DNA from: Lachnospiraceae bacterium
GTDB lineage: Bacteria > Bacillota > Clostridia > Lachnospirales > Lachnospiraceae
Assembly (NCBI GenBank): GCA_017468395.1
Contig: JAFUIR010000018.1
Coordinates: 24,042 to 88,041 of the forward strand
Direction: 5' to 3'
DNA length: 64,000 bases
In this document: positions 8,464 to 16,089 of the stretch, one piece after another
Layout: each line of letters opens with the position of its first letter
Position numbering within the stretch: position 1 is the stretch's first letter
The notes under the pieces: model-generated
The model's database searches: none
Seen by the model: only the letters and a program-made list of their open reading frames with translations
Told to the model about the DNA's origin: nothing
Position numbers and translations under genes: made by a program

Positions 8464-10117
8464 ATTCTCCTAAGAAATAGTAGCCGTCAGAAATAGTTTC
8501 CTCTTGGACATTGGCAAACTTAATGGGCTTATTGCTTATGGGGTCTATGATTTCCAAATAAACAGAGTAATGTCCCGTACCTAAGGTGCTGATTGGTATC
8601 GGGAAAGAAAGGGTGGCGGTTTCACCGCTGTTCCAAAATCTTGTATCATTACAGGACTTGTCGGAAACGCCGGTGTCCGGTGTATAGGAATAGAGTACAT
8701 TACTTTCTTCATTCCGTATATGCAGTGAAATGGGGAAAGAAACATAACTGTTGCTAAACCCTACATTTTCCACTGTGATTTCAAAAGTTGCATCGCGGTT
8801 TAGTAATCCTTGCGGGGACAAGGCGCCGCAGCGAAGTACATAGCGGTAGCCCAGGTGGCGTTCAATGTAGTCGTAGCCGGTAATATCCCCAAAAACGTCG
8901 TCATAATAGTAAGTGGACTTCCATTTATTTAAAACCGCGTCATCGTGAATGCTGCTCAAATAAGATACATGCATTTGGGACAGGGAGGCAACTGCTGATT
9001 CAAAATCGTTGTAAGTATTGTTGATTACAACTTCACCGCCGTTTGGCACATAGCGGCATAATTCGTTTTGAAAAGCAAGTTCTTCTTCCCGTGTGCCTTT
9101 TAAGGAGAGGTTGTCACCGGAGAGGTTGTCTGTGCCGTAGGTTCCAAGGTCGTTTTCGGAGCCGAGCATGCCATCGTTATAAAGTCCCAGGCGTGACAAC
9201 ATACTGCCGCTATAAGCCTCATTTTCGGACAGAGGCGCAATAGTGTTGGCTATCATACGCCACTGCGCAGGAGTGCGGGTAGACAGATAAATAGAAGAAT
9301 CGGTTGCTTGTGCAAGGTGCTCAAAAAGCGGAATCATATTTTCTTCTATAGAAAAACGTGAGCCGTGCATTTCCGCATGGTTGCCCAAAAAGATGCCCTG
9401 CATAATATAAATGGAATCGGCATAACGGTTGACGGTGGGAGCTAGTTGGTCTATGTGCTCATAGACGGTATCGATATTTTGCGGCTCGGTTTTGGTGGCT
9501 TTGCCATCCCAATCGTAGAGAAAACGAAGCAAAATCTGATGTTCGCAGCTGCTCCAGACGGAAAGAATTTCATCCAGTTGTTCCAGGGCAGCAGAACTGA
9601 TGGAACGATTACTGTAGTTTTTTAAATTGATTTCAATAAGCACAAGATTGTGGGTGTCCTTGGCGGCTGCCTGACGGATGTCAGTTATTTGCTTTTCCAA
9701 GGCATGTTCATCCAAATTTTGTAAAGTATAGCCATACAAACGATAGAATCCCTGATAAGGATTATCGAGATATTCACCGCTCTCTTTAAATTCTGCCGGA
9801 GAATAATCCACATGGTAACGGGAATCTTCATAGAGTTTCTGTAAAGTGAAACCGTATAACCGGTAAAATTCCTGATAAAAATTGCTGTGGGAGTTGCCGG
9901 TTTGAGCAACCGTTTCCGAAGAATCTTCCGCGGACTCTGTTTCGGGCGGGATTTCGGACGAAGACTCCAAGTCTGCCGTAATGTATCCAGAAAAAATTTC
10001 TAACGTGCGGGGAAGAACATCCGGATTGTAATAAAGTAACAGTACTAAAAGTGTTGTGGGAAGCAGTATAAGAATTGCTGTTACAAATGTCATTAAAATG
10101 CGAAAAAGGCGTTTCAT
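8447..10117 (-). CDS. DUF4874/DUF4832 domain protein, membrane anchored paralogue
   Basis: 556 residues starting at an ATG preceded by GGAGGA at 10121-10126; an upstream in-frame ATG at 10147 lacks a good site. The N-terminus has one transmembrane helix (LMTFVTAILILLPTTLLVLLLYY), so the bulk is expected outside the cell. After an acidic, Ser/Glu-rich stretch comes a duplicated motif: FYQEFYRLYGFTLQKL and then NPYQGFYRLYGYTLQNL. The rest parallels the convergent neighbour (IYIMQGIFLGNHAEMHGS; YLSSIHDDAVLNKWK). The stop codons overlap tail to tail by 17 bases and no terminator separates them. The two proteins probably act on the same substrate inside and outside the membrane; this is inference. 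Confidence 0.7.
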   Translation of the reverse strand: MKRLFRILMTFVTAILILLPTTLLVLLLYYNPDVLPRTLEIFSGYITADLESSSEIPPETESAEDSSETVAQTGNSHSNFYQEFYRLYGFTLQKLYEDSRYHVDYSPAEFKESGEYLDNPYQGFYRLYGYTLQNLDEHALEKQITDIRQAAAKDTHNLVLIEINLKNYSNRSISSAALEQLDEILSVWSSCEHQILLRFLYDWDGKATKTEPQNIDTVYEHIDQLAPTVNRYADSIYIMQGIFLGNHAEMHGSRFSIEENMIPLFEHLAQATDSSIYLSTRTPAQWRMIANTIAPLSENEAYSGSMLSRLGLYNDGMLGSENDLGTYGTDNLSGDNLSLKGTREEELAFQNELCRYVPNGGEVVINNTYNDFESAVASLSQMHVSYLSSIHDDAVLNKWKSTYYYDDVFGDITGYDYIERHLGYRYVLRCGALSPQGLLNRDATFEITVENVGFSNSYVSFPISLHIRNEESNVLYSYTPDTGVSDKSCNDTRFWNSGETATLSFPIPISTLGTGHYSVYLEIIDPISNKPIKFANVQEETISDGYYFLGEFTVSK

Positions 10118-10145
10118 ATTTCCTCCAACTAAAAAACTTAATGAC

Positions 10146-10178
10146 ATTATAGCATTAGTTGCAGAAAAATGCTATGCT
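10146..10178. promoter_or_regulatory. Symmetric divergent promoter element, copy 1
   Basis: Between the divergent DUF4832 and Stealth genes. On the minus strand TAGCAT (10169-10174) and TATAAT (10146-10151) are separated by 17 bases, with TGC before the -10. On the plus strand TAGCAT (10150-10155) and TATGCT (10173-10178) are also 17 bases apart. The two promoters overlap completely because the element is nearly palindromic. It matches the element at 16024-16056 in 27 of 33 positions. Transcript starts would fall about 20 bases before the minus-strand ribosome-binding site and about 45 bases before the plus-strand start codon. Confidence 0.65.
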
Positions 10179-10231
10179 GTCACTGATAAGATAGGATAGT
10201 TTTGGGAAAAAGGACGCCGGGGGACAAAACC

Positions 10232-12436
10232 ATGAGAAAAGAAAACCAAGAAATAGATTTTGTGATTACCTGGGTAGATGGAAGTGACCGGGAGTGGCTG
10301 CAGGAAAAACGTATCCACGAAAGTCAGGCTACGGCACAAGGGAGAGAAATTGACAGCCGCAAGGAAAGATACCGGAATTGGGGCTTTTTGGTGTATTGGC
10401 TGAGAGGCGTGGAAAAGTATGCTCCGTGGGTGCGGAAAATACATCTGGTAACCAGCGATATTGTTCCGGCATGGTTAAATACAGAGCATCCCAAACTTCA
10501 CATTGTGCGTCATGGAGATATTATTCCCAAGGAATTTTTGCCTACCTACAACAGTAATGTAATTGAATTGTATTTGCACCGCATAGAAGGGCTGGCGGAG
10601 CAGTTTGTATATTTTAATGATGATATGTTTTTGACGGGAGAGGTTGCCCCTTCTGACTTTTTCAGAAAAGGTCTGCCCTGTGATATGCTGGCTTTCCAGC
10701 CCGTTGTGGCAAATCCCGCAAATCCGGTCATGTCACATCTTTATTTAAATAATATGATGGTTTTAAGTAAATACTTTGGCAAGCGGGCGAATGTAAAGAA
10801 GCAGCCGGGGGCTTATTACCATTTTGGATACCCTGTTTTGTATTTTGCATATAATATATTAGAAATGATGTTTCCGCAATTTACCGGCTTATACACGGTC
10901 CATGACCCTTTTCCGCTGTTAAAGAGTATTTACAGCGAAGTTTGGGAAAAGGAGAAGGAGCTGCTTTGTCAGGTGTCTTCCCATAAATTCAGGGAAAAAG
11001 AGGATGTGACACCCTATCTTATGAGAGAGTGGCAGAAACTGTCCGGCAAGTTTTGTCCCTGCAATATTACCCGTAGATTCCGGTATTTTGAAATCGGACG
11101 GGAGAATGGCAAACTGCTGAAAGCCATGGGACAAAAGAAGGTGCGGATTATCTGCATGAACGATGTAGACGGGGAACTGGATTTTGCGAAGGTAAAAAGC
11201 GAAATTAGTAATGCTTTTGAAAAAAAATTGTCCAAGAAATCCTCCTTTGAAAAGACTGATGGTACTTTTTTATTCCAAAGTCTGAGAGAGGCGTTAAAGC
11301 CGGAGCAAGAACGGGAAAGTCTGAATGAAAACGAGGTGGGGGACTGGAATTCTTTTCTTAAGGTTGCGGAGAAACATAAAGTATTATCTTTGCTTTATGA
11401 TGTTCTGCAACCAATGAATTTGTCTGCAGAAAGCAGAAAAGTTTTAGATAAGGTGTCCAAAAGAATTGTAAAGCAAAATTACCGGCTGCTTTTTTTGAGC
11501 AGGGATGTGCAGGAAATTTTGCAAAAAGAGAATATAAAATCGGTTTTATTAAAAGGCGTGGCCACGGCATCTTTTTATCCGGTACCGGAACTGCGTAAGT
11601 CCGGAGATGTGGATTTGTTGCTTCCTTATGAGGGAGATGTGGAAAAAGGCTGTGAAATTTTGCAGGAAAAAGGCTATAAAGTGAAAGAAATCCAGCATGC
11701 CCATCATCATGTGGTGCTGGTATCGCCGGATGGAATTGATGTGGAATTGCACGGAATGTTGGCAGAACCTTTTGATAATGAGAAAATGAACCGATATTTA
11801 AAAGGCAAACAGGAAAGTTGTGCCTCGGAATGTGAAAAGGCGCAGGTTATGGGACTTTCTCTTTGGGTATTAAAGCCCGGTTACCATGCCTATGAATTAT
11901 TATTGCACATGCTACAACATTTTCTGCGTTCCGGTTTCGGGCTGAAGTTACTTTGTGACTGGGTCGTATTTTGGAACAGCGAAGTGCCGGAAACGGAGCG
12001 GGAAAAATATCTGGAGTTAATCCGGGAAAGCGGACTGGAAGGATTTTCAGCCATGGTGACAGCCGCCTGTGTGGAATATCTAGGGTTAAAACGTGAAAAT
12101 GCCTGCCACAAAAATCTGCCGGATGCTCACTTGGCGGAGCAGTTTATCCTTGAAGTTTTGCAAGCGGAGGAGTTCGGAAAATCTGCCAAGAACCGTATGG
12201 TAGCTATGCGGGGAAACGGTTTGTGGGATTATGTAAGAGAGTTTCATCACCAGATGCACCTAAACTTTCCCGGGATGGGAAAAGTCTGGTTATTCTGGCC
12301 GGTGCTATGGGTCATTACCCTTGCAAGGTTTTTAAATAATAACCGGAAACTGAACAGAGGCTCCGGTATGGCGATTATCCGTAAGGCAGGAGAACGAAGT
12401 GAATTAATCCGGCATATGGAATTGTTTGAGAAATGA
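10232..12436 (+). CDS. Stealth-type sugar-phosphotransferase fused to nucleotidyltransferase (NTP_transf_5-like)
   Basis: 734 residues. Residues 1 to about 340 carry the Stealth conserved regions in order: IDFVITWVDGSDREW (CR1), HRIEGLAEQFVYFNDDMFL (CR2), a CR3-like part with HFGYPVLYFAYN and HDPFPLLKSIY, and MNDVDGELDFAKV (CR4). Stealth enzymes move hexose-1-phosphate onto sugars or polymers, as in capsule synthesis and GlcNAc-phosphotransferase. The C-terminal half resembles the uncharacterised nucleotidyltransferase family PF14907: VLLKGVATASFYPVPELRKS, then GDVDLLLP and IDVELHG, which supply the acidic residues of a polymerase-beta-like active site. ATG 10232 follows GGGGGAC by seven bases; an upstream TTG at 10202 is possible. 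Its promoter is the shared symmetric element, tying it to the PqqD-kinase and peptidase genes. Substrate unknown. Confidence 0.8.
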   Translation: MRKENQEIDFVITWVDGSDREWLQEKRIHESQATAQGREIDSRKERYRNWGFLVYWLRGVEKYAPWVRKIHLVTSDIVPAWLNTEHPKLHIVRHGDIIPKEFLPTYNSNVIELYLHRIEGLAEQFVYFNDDMFLTGEVAPSDFFRKGLPCDMLAFQPVVANPANPVMSHLYLNNMMVLSKYFGKRANVKKQPGAYYHFGYPVLYFAYNILEMMFPQFTGLYTVHDPFPLLKSIYSEVWEKEKELLCQVSSHKFREKEDVTPYLMREWQKLSGKFCPCNITRRFRYFEIGRENGKLLKAMGQKKVRIICMNDVDGELDFAKVKSEISNAFEKKLSKKSSFEKTDGTFLFQSLREALKPEQERESLNENEVGDWNSFLKVAEKHKVLSLLYDVLQPMNLSAESRKVLDKVSKRIVKQNYRLLFLSRDVQEILQKENIKSVLLKGVATASFYPVPELRKSGDVDLLLPYEGDVEKGCEILQEKGYKVKEIQHAHHHVVLVSPDGIDVELHGMLAEPFDNEKMNRYLKGKQESCASECEKAQVMGLSLWVLKPGYHAYELLLHMLQHFLRSGFGLKLLCDWVVFWNSEVPETEREKYLELIRESGLEGFSAMVTAACVEYLGLKRENACHKNLPDAHLAEQFILEVLQAEEFGKSAKNRMVAMRGNGLWDYVREFHHQMHLNFPGMGKVWLFWPVLWVITLARFLNNNRKLNRGSGMAIIRKAGERSELIRHMELFEK

Positions 12437-12515
12437 TGGGCTAAACGGGCTGTATGACTAAAAATTATAGTCAAAGATACTAAAAATCAAAGTAAAATCT
12501 TGGTAAAATTATCGC

Positions 12516-12544
12516 TTGCATAATATAAACTGAAAATGTATAAT
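12516..12544 (+). promoter_or_regulatory. Strong sigma-A-type promoter of the peptide gene
   Basis: TTGCAT at 12516-12521, a 17-base spacer and a perfect TATAAT at 12539-12544, in very AT-rich DNA. Transcription would begin near 12551, leaving a leader of about 45 bases before the peptide start at 12596. This gives the small peptide gene its own transcript, separate from the Stealth gene 160 bases upstream. Confidence 0.8.
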
Positions 12545-12595
12545 AAGTACACAATTTGTTTTTTGAGAAATTTTTTCATGTTGGGAGGTAAAATA

Positions 12596-12946
12596 ATGAA
12601 GGAGTACGTAAGACCTATTGTTGTTGTAAATGAAGACGTGGCTGAAGGTGTTTTTGCTGCAAGTGGTGCAGTTGTTGCAGGCGGCGCACCCGGATGTGAT
12701 AGTAAATACATGAACTTTAACTGGCAGGCTGGTACTTTTGCTTGGAATTCAACAGCAAAAGATTACTATGGATGCGTAGGCTGTCCTGCATATCGTCCCA
12801 CCGGTTGTGGTTTGAAGATAGATGAAGCATATCTTGCCGGAGCAACCAGTTATAATGTAGATAACGGAAACCGTATGCCCGATTGGGAAAGAGCAGGTGC
12901 TACTGCTGACAGAATGATTGACGATGCAAACGGTTTGGCATATTAA
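12596..12946 (+). CDS. Small Cys-containing peptide, candidate exported precursor
   Basis: 116 residues, unrecognised as a characterised protein. The start follows GGGAGG by seven bases. The N-terminal 24-30 residues look like a leader: MKEYVRPIVVVNEDVAEGVF followed by AASG and then a Gly-Gly at 29-30. The remainder is rich in Gly, Ala, Asn, Asp, Tyr and Trp with four cysteines (34, 60, 63, 71; the last three in a CVGC...GC cluster), as in secreted or modified peptides. There is no classical hydrophobic signal sequence. A strong promoter and an efficient terminator bracket the gene, implying high monocistronic expression. Convergent to it lie an ABC exporter and a PqqD-kinase, making it the likely substrate of that machinery; this is inference from arrangement. 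Confidence 0.75.
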   Translation: MKEYVRPIVVVNEDVAEGVFAASGAVVAGGAPGCDSKYMNFNWQAGTFAWNSTAKDYYGCVGCPAYRPTGCGLKIDEAYLAGATSYNVDNGNRMPDWERAGATADRMIDDANGLAY

Positions 12947-12960
12947 TCAGTAAATTTTAA

Positions 12961-12990
12961 GGGTTGTCGCAATGTGCGGCAACCCTTTTT
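12961..12990 (+). terminator. Rho-independent terminator after the peptide gene
   Basis: An 11-base stem (GGGTTGTCGCA with TGCGGCAACCC, one G-T pair) closed by an ATG loop and followed by TTTTT. It lies between the convergent peptide and ABC transporter genes; on the minus strand the A-rich flank (AAAATTTAC region) gives a weaker T run, so it may work both ways. Confidence 0.9.
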
Positions 12991-13028
12991 GGTATGTAAA
13001 AATATTAACTTCCAAGGAGTTTTCATTT

Positions 13029-14798
13029 CTAAAATGCTTTTAGCATTTCTGCAATTTCTGTTTCATCCAACGTTCTGCAACTTAAATTCTCCAGTTTATA
13101 TACCTTATTACAAGCAGAAAGCACGGTAGGTCTGTGGGTGGTCAAAATGCAAATTCTGGGAGAATCATCCTGTATAATATTGCGTAAAACCTGTCGTTCC
13201 GTAGCTACGTCCAAAGCTGATGTGGCTTCGTCTAAAAGTAAGATGGGGGCCTTTCTAAGAAGTGCCCTGGCAATACTCAGGCGCTGTGCCTGACCTTCCG
13301 AAAAGCCGCCGCCCCGTTCCATAACCGTGCTGTGAATACCTTCCGGCAACTTTGAGACAAAATCATAGGCACAGGCGAGTTTCAAAACCTGCCATATTTC
13401 TTCTTCGGTGGCATCCGGTTTGACGCTTCGCATATTTTCAGCGATAGTACCCGAAAACATGGTGTTTCCCTGAGGAACGTAAGAAAAGAGTTTGCGGGTG
13501 GCCGGAGAGAGCGGAATATGTTCCGCAGGTGAAGCAGCCCCGTATAAATAGGTTTCGCCGGATTGAGGTTGCAGCAATGACAGTAAGAGCCGCAACATGG
13601 TGGTCTTTCCTTCGCCGGAGGGACCCACAAGCGCAATCATTTCCCTTGGAGCAACGCTTATAGAAATTTTACGGAAAACCTGTGTGCCGGAATGATAGGT
13701 GTAGTCTGCTTCGGAAACACATAAGCCGATGCCCTGCTGTTTATTTTCTTCATAAAATTTATCGACACTGTCGCTTGCTGAAAAATCCTCCTGGGGCATA
13801 TTTAAAATGTCAATCAGACGGCCTGCGGATGTGGTCAGGCTGATGGCGGTAGGGACTAAAGAAATCAGTGAGTTCAGTGCCCCAGTGAGCATTCCGGAAA
13901 GGGAGAGAAAAAGGGTCATGGTACCATAACTGATGGCTCCGCTCCACACTCTGTAAATTCCCCAACCGTAAGAACTGTAGGTTACTGCCAAGCCAATCAG
14001 GGACATGAGGATGGAGGTGAGCATGGACATACGCTGGAAATCCAACTTCATACTAATGTATTCTCCCTGTAAACTGCGCAGGCGATTGGTGTATGTTTTT
14101 ATAAGGTCAAAAGCCTTGATGGTTTGGATGTTGGAAAAAGATTCCTGATTAAACCCGGACATTTTTGCGTTCATGGCAGCACTTCTTTGGTTGTTGTTCC
14201 GCATACGCTTCATCAGTGTACGGGACATAAGCATTGTGACGGGAACGCCGAGCATGGCAATCAGTGCAAACGTGACATCGTGGTATACCACAATGGCAAA
14301 AGCGCCAATAAAGCGGAAAAGGTTAATAATCAGGTTGGGAATCCAGTTCAGGAGACCGCTTGAAACGGCAGAAGCGTCCCCGCTCCAACGGACAAGCAAA
14401 TCCCCGGTGTGATAGGAAGCAATGGACTCCCAATCGGTAGTAAGCATTTGTGAAAAAATGTCTGCCTTAATTTCCGTATCTACTTTTAAACTAATCCAAT
14501 TGGAAGCATAGGTAGATAACTGCGTTACAACGACATTTGCCACTGCAAAAGTAATCATCATAACAAAAGTCCGGATGAGACGACCGGTCTGATAGCCGGT
14601 AATAATATCCACCAAATCACGGGAAAGGAGACTGGCTATCAAAGAAACACCTGTACCAAGCAGTCCCAGCAACGTATAAAGGATAATGTGTTTGTGGTAT
14701 TTGCGGGCATACTGGTAAATCCATTTTGTTTCCTGCCACATTTCACGGAGCATGCCTTCTTTTATTTTTGTAATAATTTTATTTATTGTTTTTTTCAT
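13029..14798 (-). CDS. ABC exporter, fused membrane and ATPase domains
   Basis: 589 residues. An N-terminal six-helix ABC membrane domain (about residues 25-310) is followed by an ATP-binding domain: Walker A GPSGEGKTT, signature FSEGQ in place of LSGGQ, Walker B ILLLDEATSALD and the switch His in TTHR. There is no N-terminal C39 peptidase domain, so leader cleavage, if any, needs a separate protease. The start is the ATG at 14798, preceded by AAAGGA; upstream in-frame starts lie inside the end of the PqqD-kinase gene. It begins 20 bases after that gene stops, so the two form one operon. Likely exports the nearby 116-residue peptide; lipid or drug export cannot be excluded by sequence alone. 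Confidence 0.85.
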   Translation of the reverse strand: MKKTINKIITKIKEGMLREMWQETKWIYQYARKYHKHIILYTLLGLLGTGVSLIASLLSRDLVDIITGYQTGRLIRTFVMMITFAVANVVVTQLSTYASNWISLKVDTEIKADIFSQMLTTDWESIASYHTGDLLVRWSGDASAVSSGLLNWIPNLIINLFRFIGAFAIVVYHDVTFALIAMLGVPVTMLMSRTLMKRMRNNNQRSAAMNAKMSGFNQESFSNIQTIKAFDLIKTYTNRLRSLQGEYISMKLDFQRMSMLTSILMSLIGLAVTYSSYGWGIYRVWSGAISYGTMTLFLSLSGMLTGALNSLISLVPTAISLTTSAGRLIDILNMPQEDFSASDSVDKFYEENKQQGIGLCVSEADYTYHSGTQVFRKISISVAPREMIALVGPSGEGKTTMLRLLLSLLQPQSGETYLYGAASPAEHIPLSPATRKLFSYVPQGNTMFSGTIAENMRSVKPDATEEEIWQVLKLACAYDFVSKLPEGIHSTVMERGGGFSEGQAQRLSIARALLRKAPILLLDEATSALDVATERQVLRNIIQDDSPRICILTTHRPTVLSACNKVYKLENLSCRTLDETEIAEMLKAF

Positions 14799-14818
14799 TT
14801 TAGCGTTCCTTTGAGGTT

Positions 14819-15991
14819 TCAATAGGGCGTATCCAAGCACTTGTCAATTTCCCCTTGGATGGTATCCAGGGCTTCACGTTCCGGGGTACAAAGCAGACGG
14901 AATACAGAGGCTTTTTGGGCAAGTTCTTTTGCAAAATTTAAGTTTTGTTCCAACATTTCTTCCGTCCATGCAGGCGAGATGAAACGCTGGCTTACCAGTA
15001 AAATTTTGCGGTCTGTTTCCAGATTCTCACATAGGTTGGACGGGTGCTGTTTTAGCAGTACAATGCCTCCGAGCGGATAAGTTTCTACCGTGGAAATTTG
15101 GGAAGTGCCACACCATGGAATGCCATGGATTACGGGGCCGTTGGAAGTAAGTTCCATCAAATTCAAGTCTCCGTTTAGGATAGGAACCCCTAAATATTTG
15201 TTCCAAAGCCCGGCATGGGTAGATTTTCCTGTGCCGGAAACTCCGGAAAAAAGCCATGCTTTATCACGGTATAAAACAGAGGAAGAATGAATCATGAACA
15301 TGCCTTTTCTCTGGGCCAGTAATAAATAGGTAAAACGGATTCCGTGAAAAAGCGCCTGTTGTAATTCGGTATCAAAAGGGGGAATGCAATAAAAATCACA
15401 GTGCGAACCATCTTTTGCCAAATGCGCCTCTGTCAGGCGTGGGGTAGAAGGGAACTGTATCAGATAATAATCCTCGGTTTCACTTAAAATCAGTTCTTCA
15501 TTGTGAAGCAAAACCCGTCTGACGGTGTCATGGGAGGGCTTGGATAATAAAATGCGGATTTTTTGGTCCGGTTTGGTTAAGGTGTCCGGTTCCTTTATCA
15601 CAAAGGGTTCAAATTCCGGCGAAAACAGATCCTTGGCACCCAAATAATGTAAAATCAACCCGCCGATTCGTAAGTAGCAGGACAGGGAATGTTCCATAGG
15701 ATTTTGGTCGGGAAAATCCGGCAGTATAATGCCAAGATGCTGTAATTGGTCGAGAAAAGAATTCATGTCCCGTTCCAGTTCCTCACGATTTAAGGCATCT
15801 ACCTGGAAGTTTTCGGCAATCAATGCCAGTAATTCTATACGGTCCGGCTCCTGCGCCAAGGCATTCCAAATAAAAACACCCGTAGCATTTAATTTTACCC
15901 CTTTTCTGTGCGTGGCAATATTTTGCCCAAAAGGCAGTAAATAGGGGACATTTGCAATTTCCTTTAATGTGTATTGCGGACTACGTTTCAT
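14819..15991 (-). CDS. PqqD-like domain fused to HPr-kinase-like domain
   Basis: 390 residues. Residues about 1-90 resemble PqqD/RRE peptide-binding domains (MKRSPQYTLKEIANVPYLLP, GVKLNATGVFIWNAL), which recognise leader peptides in RiPP pathways. Residues about 100-390 resemble the HPr kinase/phosphorylase fold: MIHSSSVLYRDKAWLFSG, then P-loop GVSGTGKSTHAGLW and the acidic NGDLNLMEL segment. In some Firmicutes lasso peptide clusters a related kinase phosphorylates the precursor, which makes peptide phosphorylation a reasonable but unproven role here. The ATG at 15991 follows GGAGGT by nine bases and is preferred to an in-frame TTG at 16012. It is transcribed from the symmetric divergent promoter and followed by the ABC exporter. 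Confidence 0.8.
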   Translation of the reverse strand: MKRSPQYTLKEIANVPYLLPFGQNIATHRKGVKLNATGVFIWNALAQEPDRIELLALIAENFQVDALNREELERDMNSFLDQLQHLGIILPDFPDQNPMEHSLSCYLRIGGLILHYLGAKDLFSPEFEPFVIKEPDTLTKPDQKIRILLSKPSHDTVRRVLLHNEELILSETEDYYLIQFPSTPRLTEAHLAKDGSHCDFYCIPPFDTELQQALFHGIRFTYLLLAQRKGMFMIHSSSVLYRDKAWLFSGVSGTGKSTHAGLWNKYLGVPILNGDLNLMELTSNGPVIHGIPWCGTSQISTVETYPLGGIVLLKQHPSNLCENLETDRKILLVSQRFISPAWTEEMLEQNLNFAKELAQKASVFRLLCTPEREALDTIQGEIDKCLDTPY

Positions 15992-16023
15992 AAAACCTTT
16001 ACCTCCGGACAAAAACTACTATC

Positions 16024-16056
16024 ATTGTAGCATTTTTTGCAGAAAAATGCTACAAT
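16024..16056. promoter_or_regulatory. Symmetric divergent promoter element, copy 2
   Basis: Between the PqqD-kinase (minus) and peptidase (plus) genes. Plus strand: TAGCAT at 16028-16033, 17 bases, TACAAT at 16051-16056. Minus strand: the same boxes with the same spacing (-35 at 16047-16052, -10 at 16024-16029). The centre is an exact 12-base inverted repeat (TGTAGCATTTTT and complement) around TGCAG. It shares 27 of 33 bases with the element at 10146-10178, including the unbroken block TTGCAGAAAAATGCTA. Confidence 0.7.
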
Positions 16057-16089
16057 AGCAAATAGAAATAATGGTCAATGGGAGGGAAT

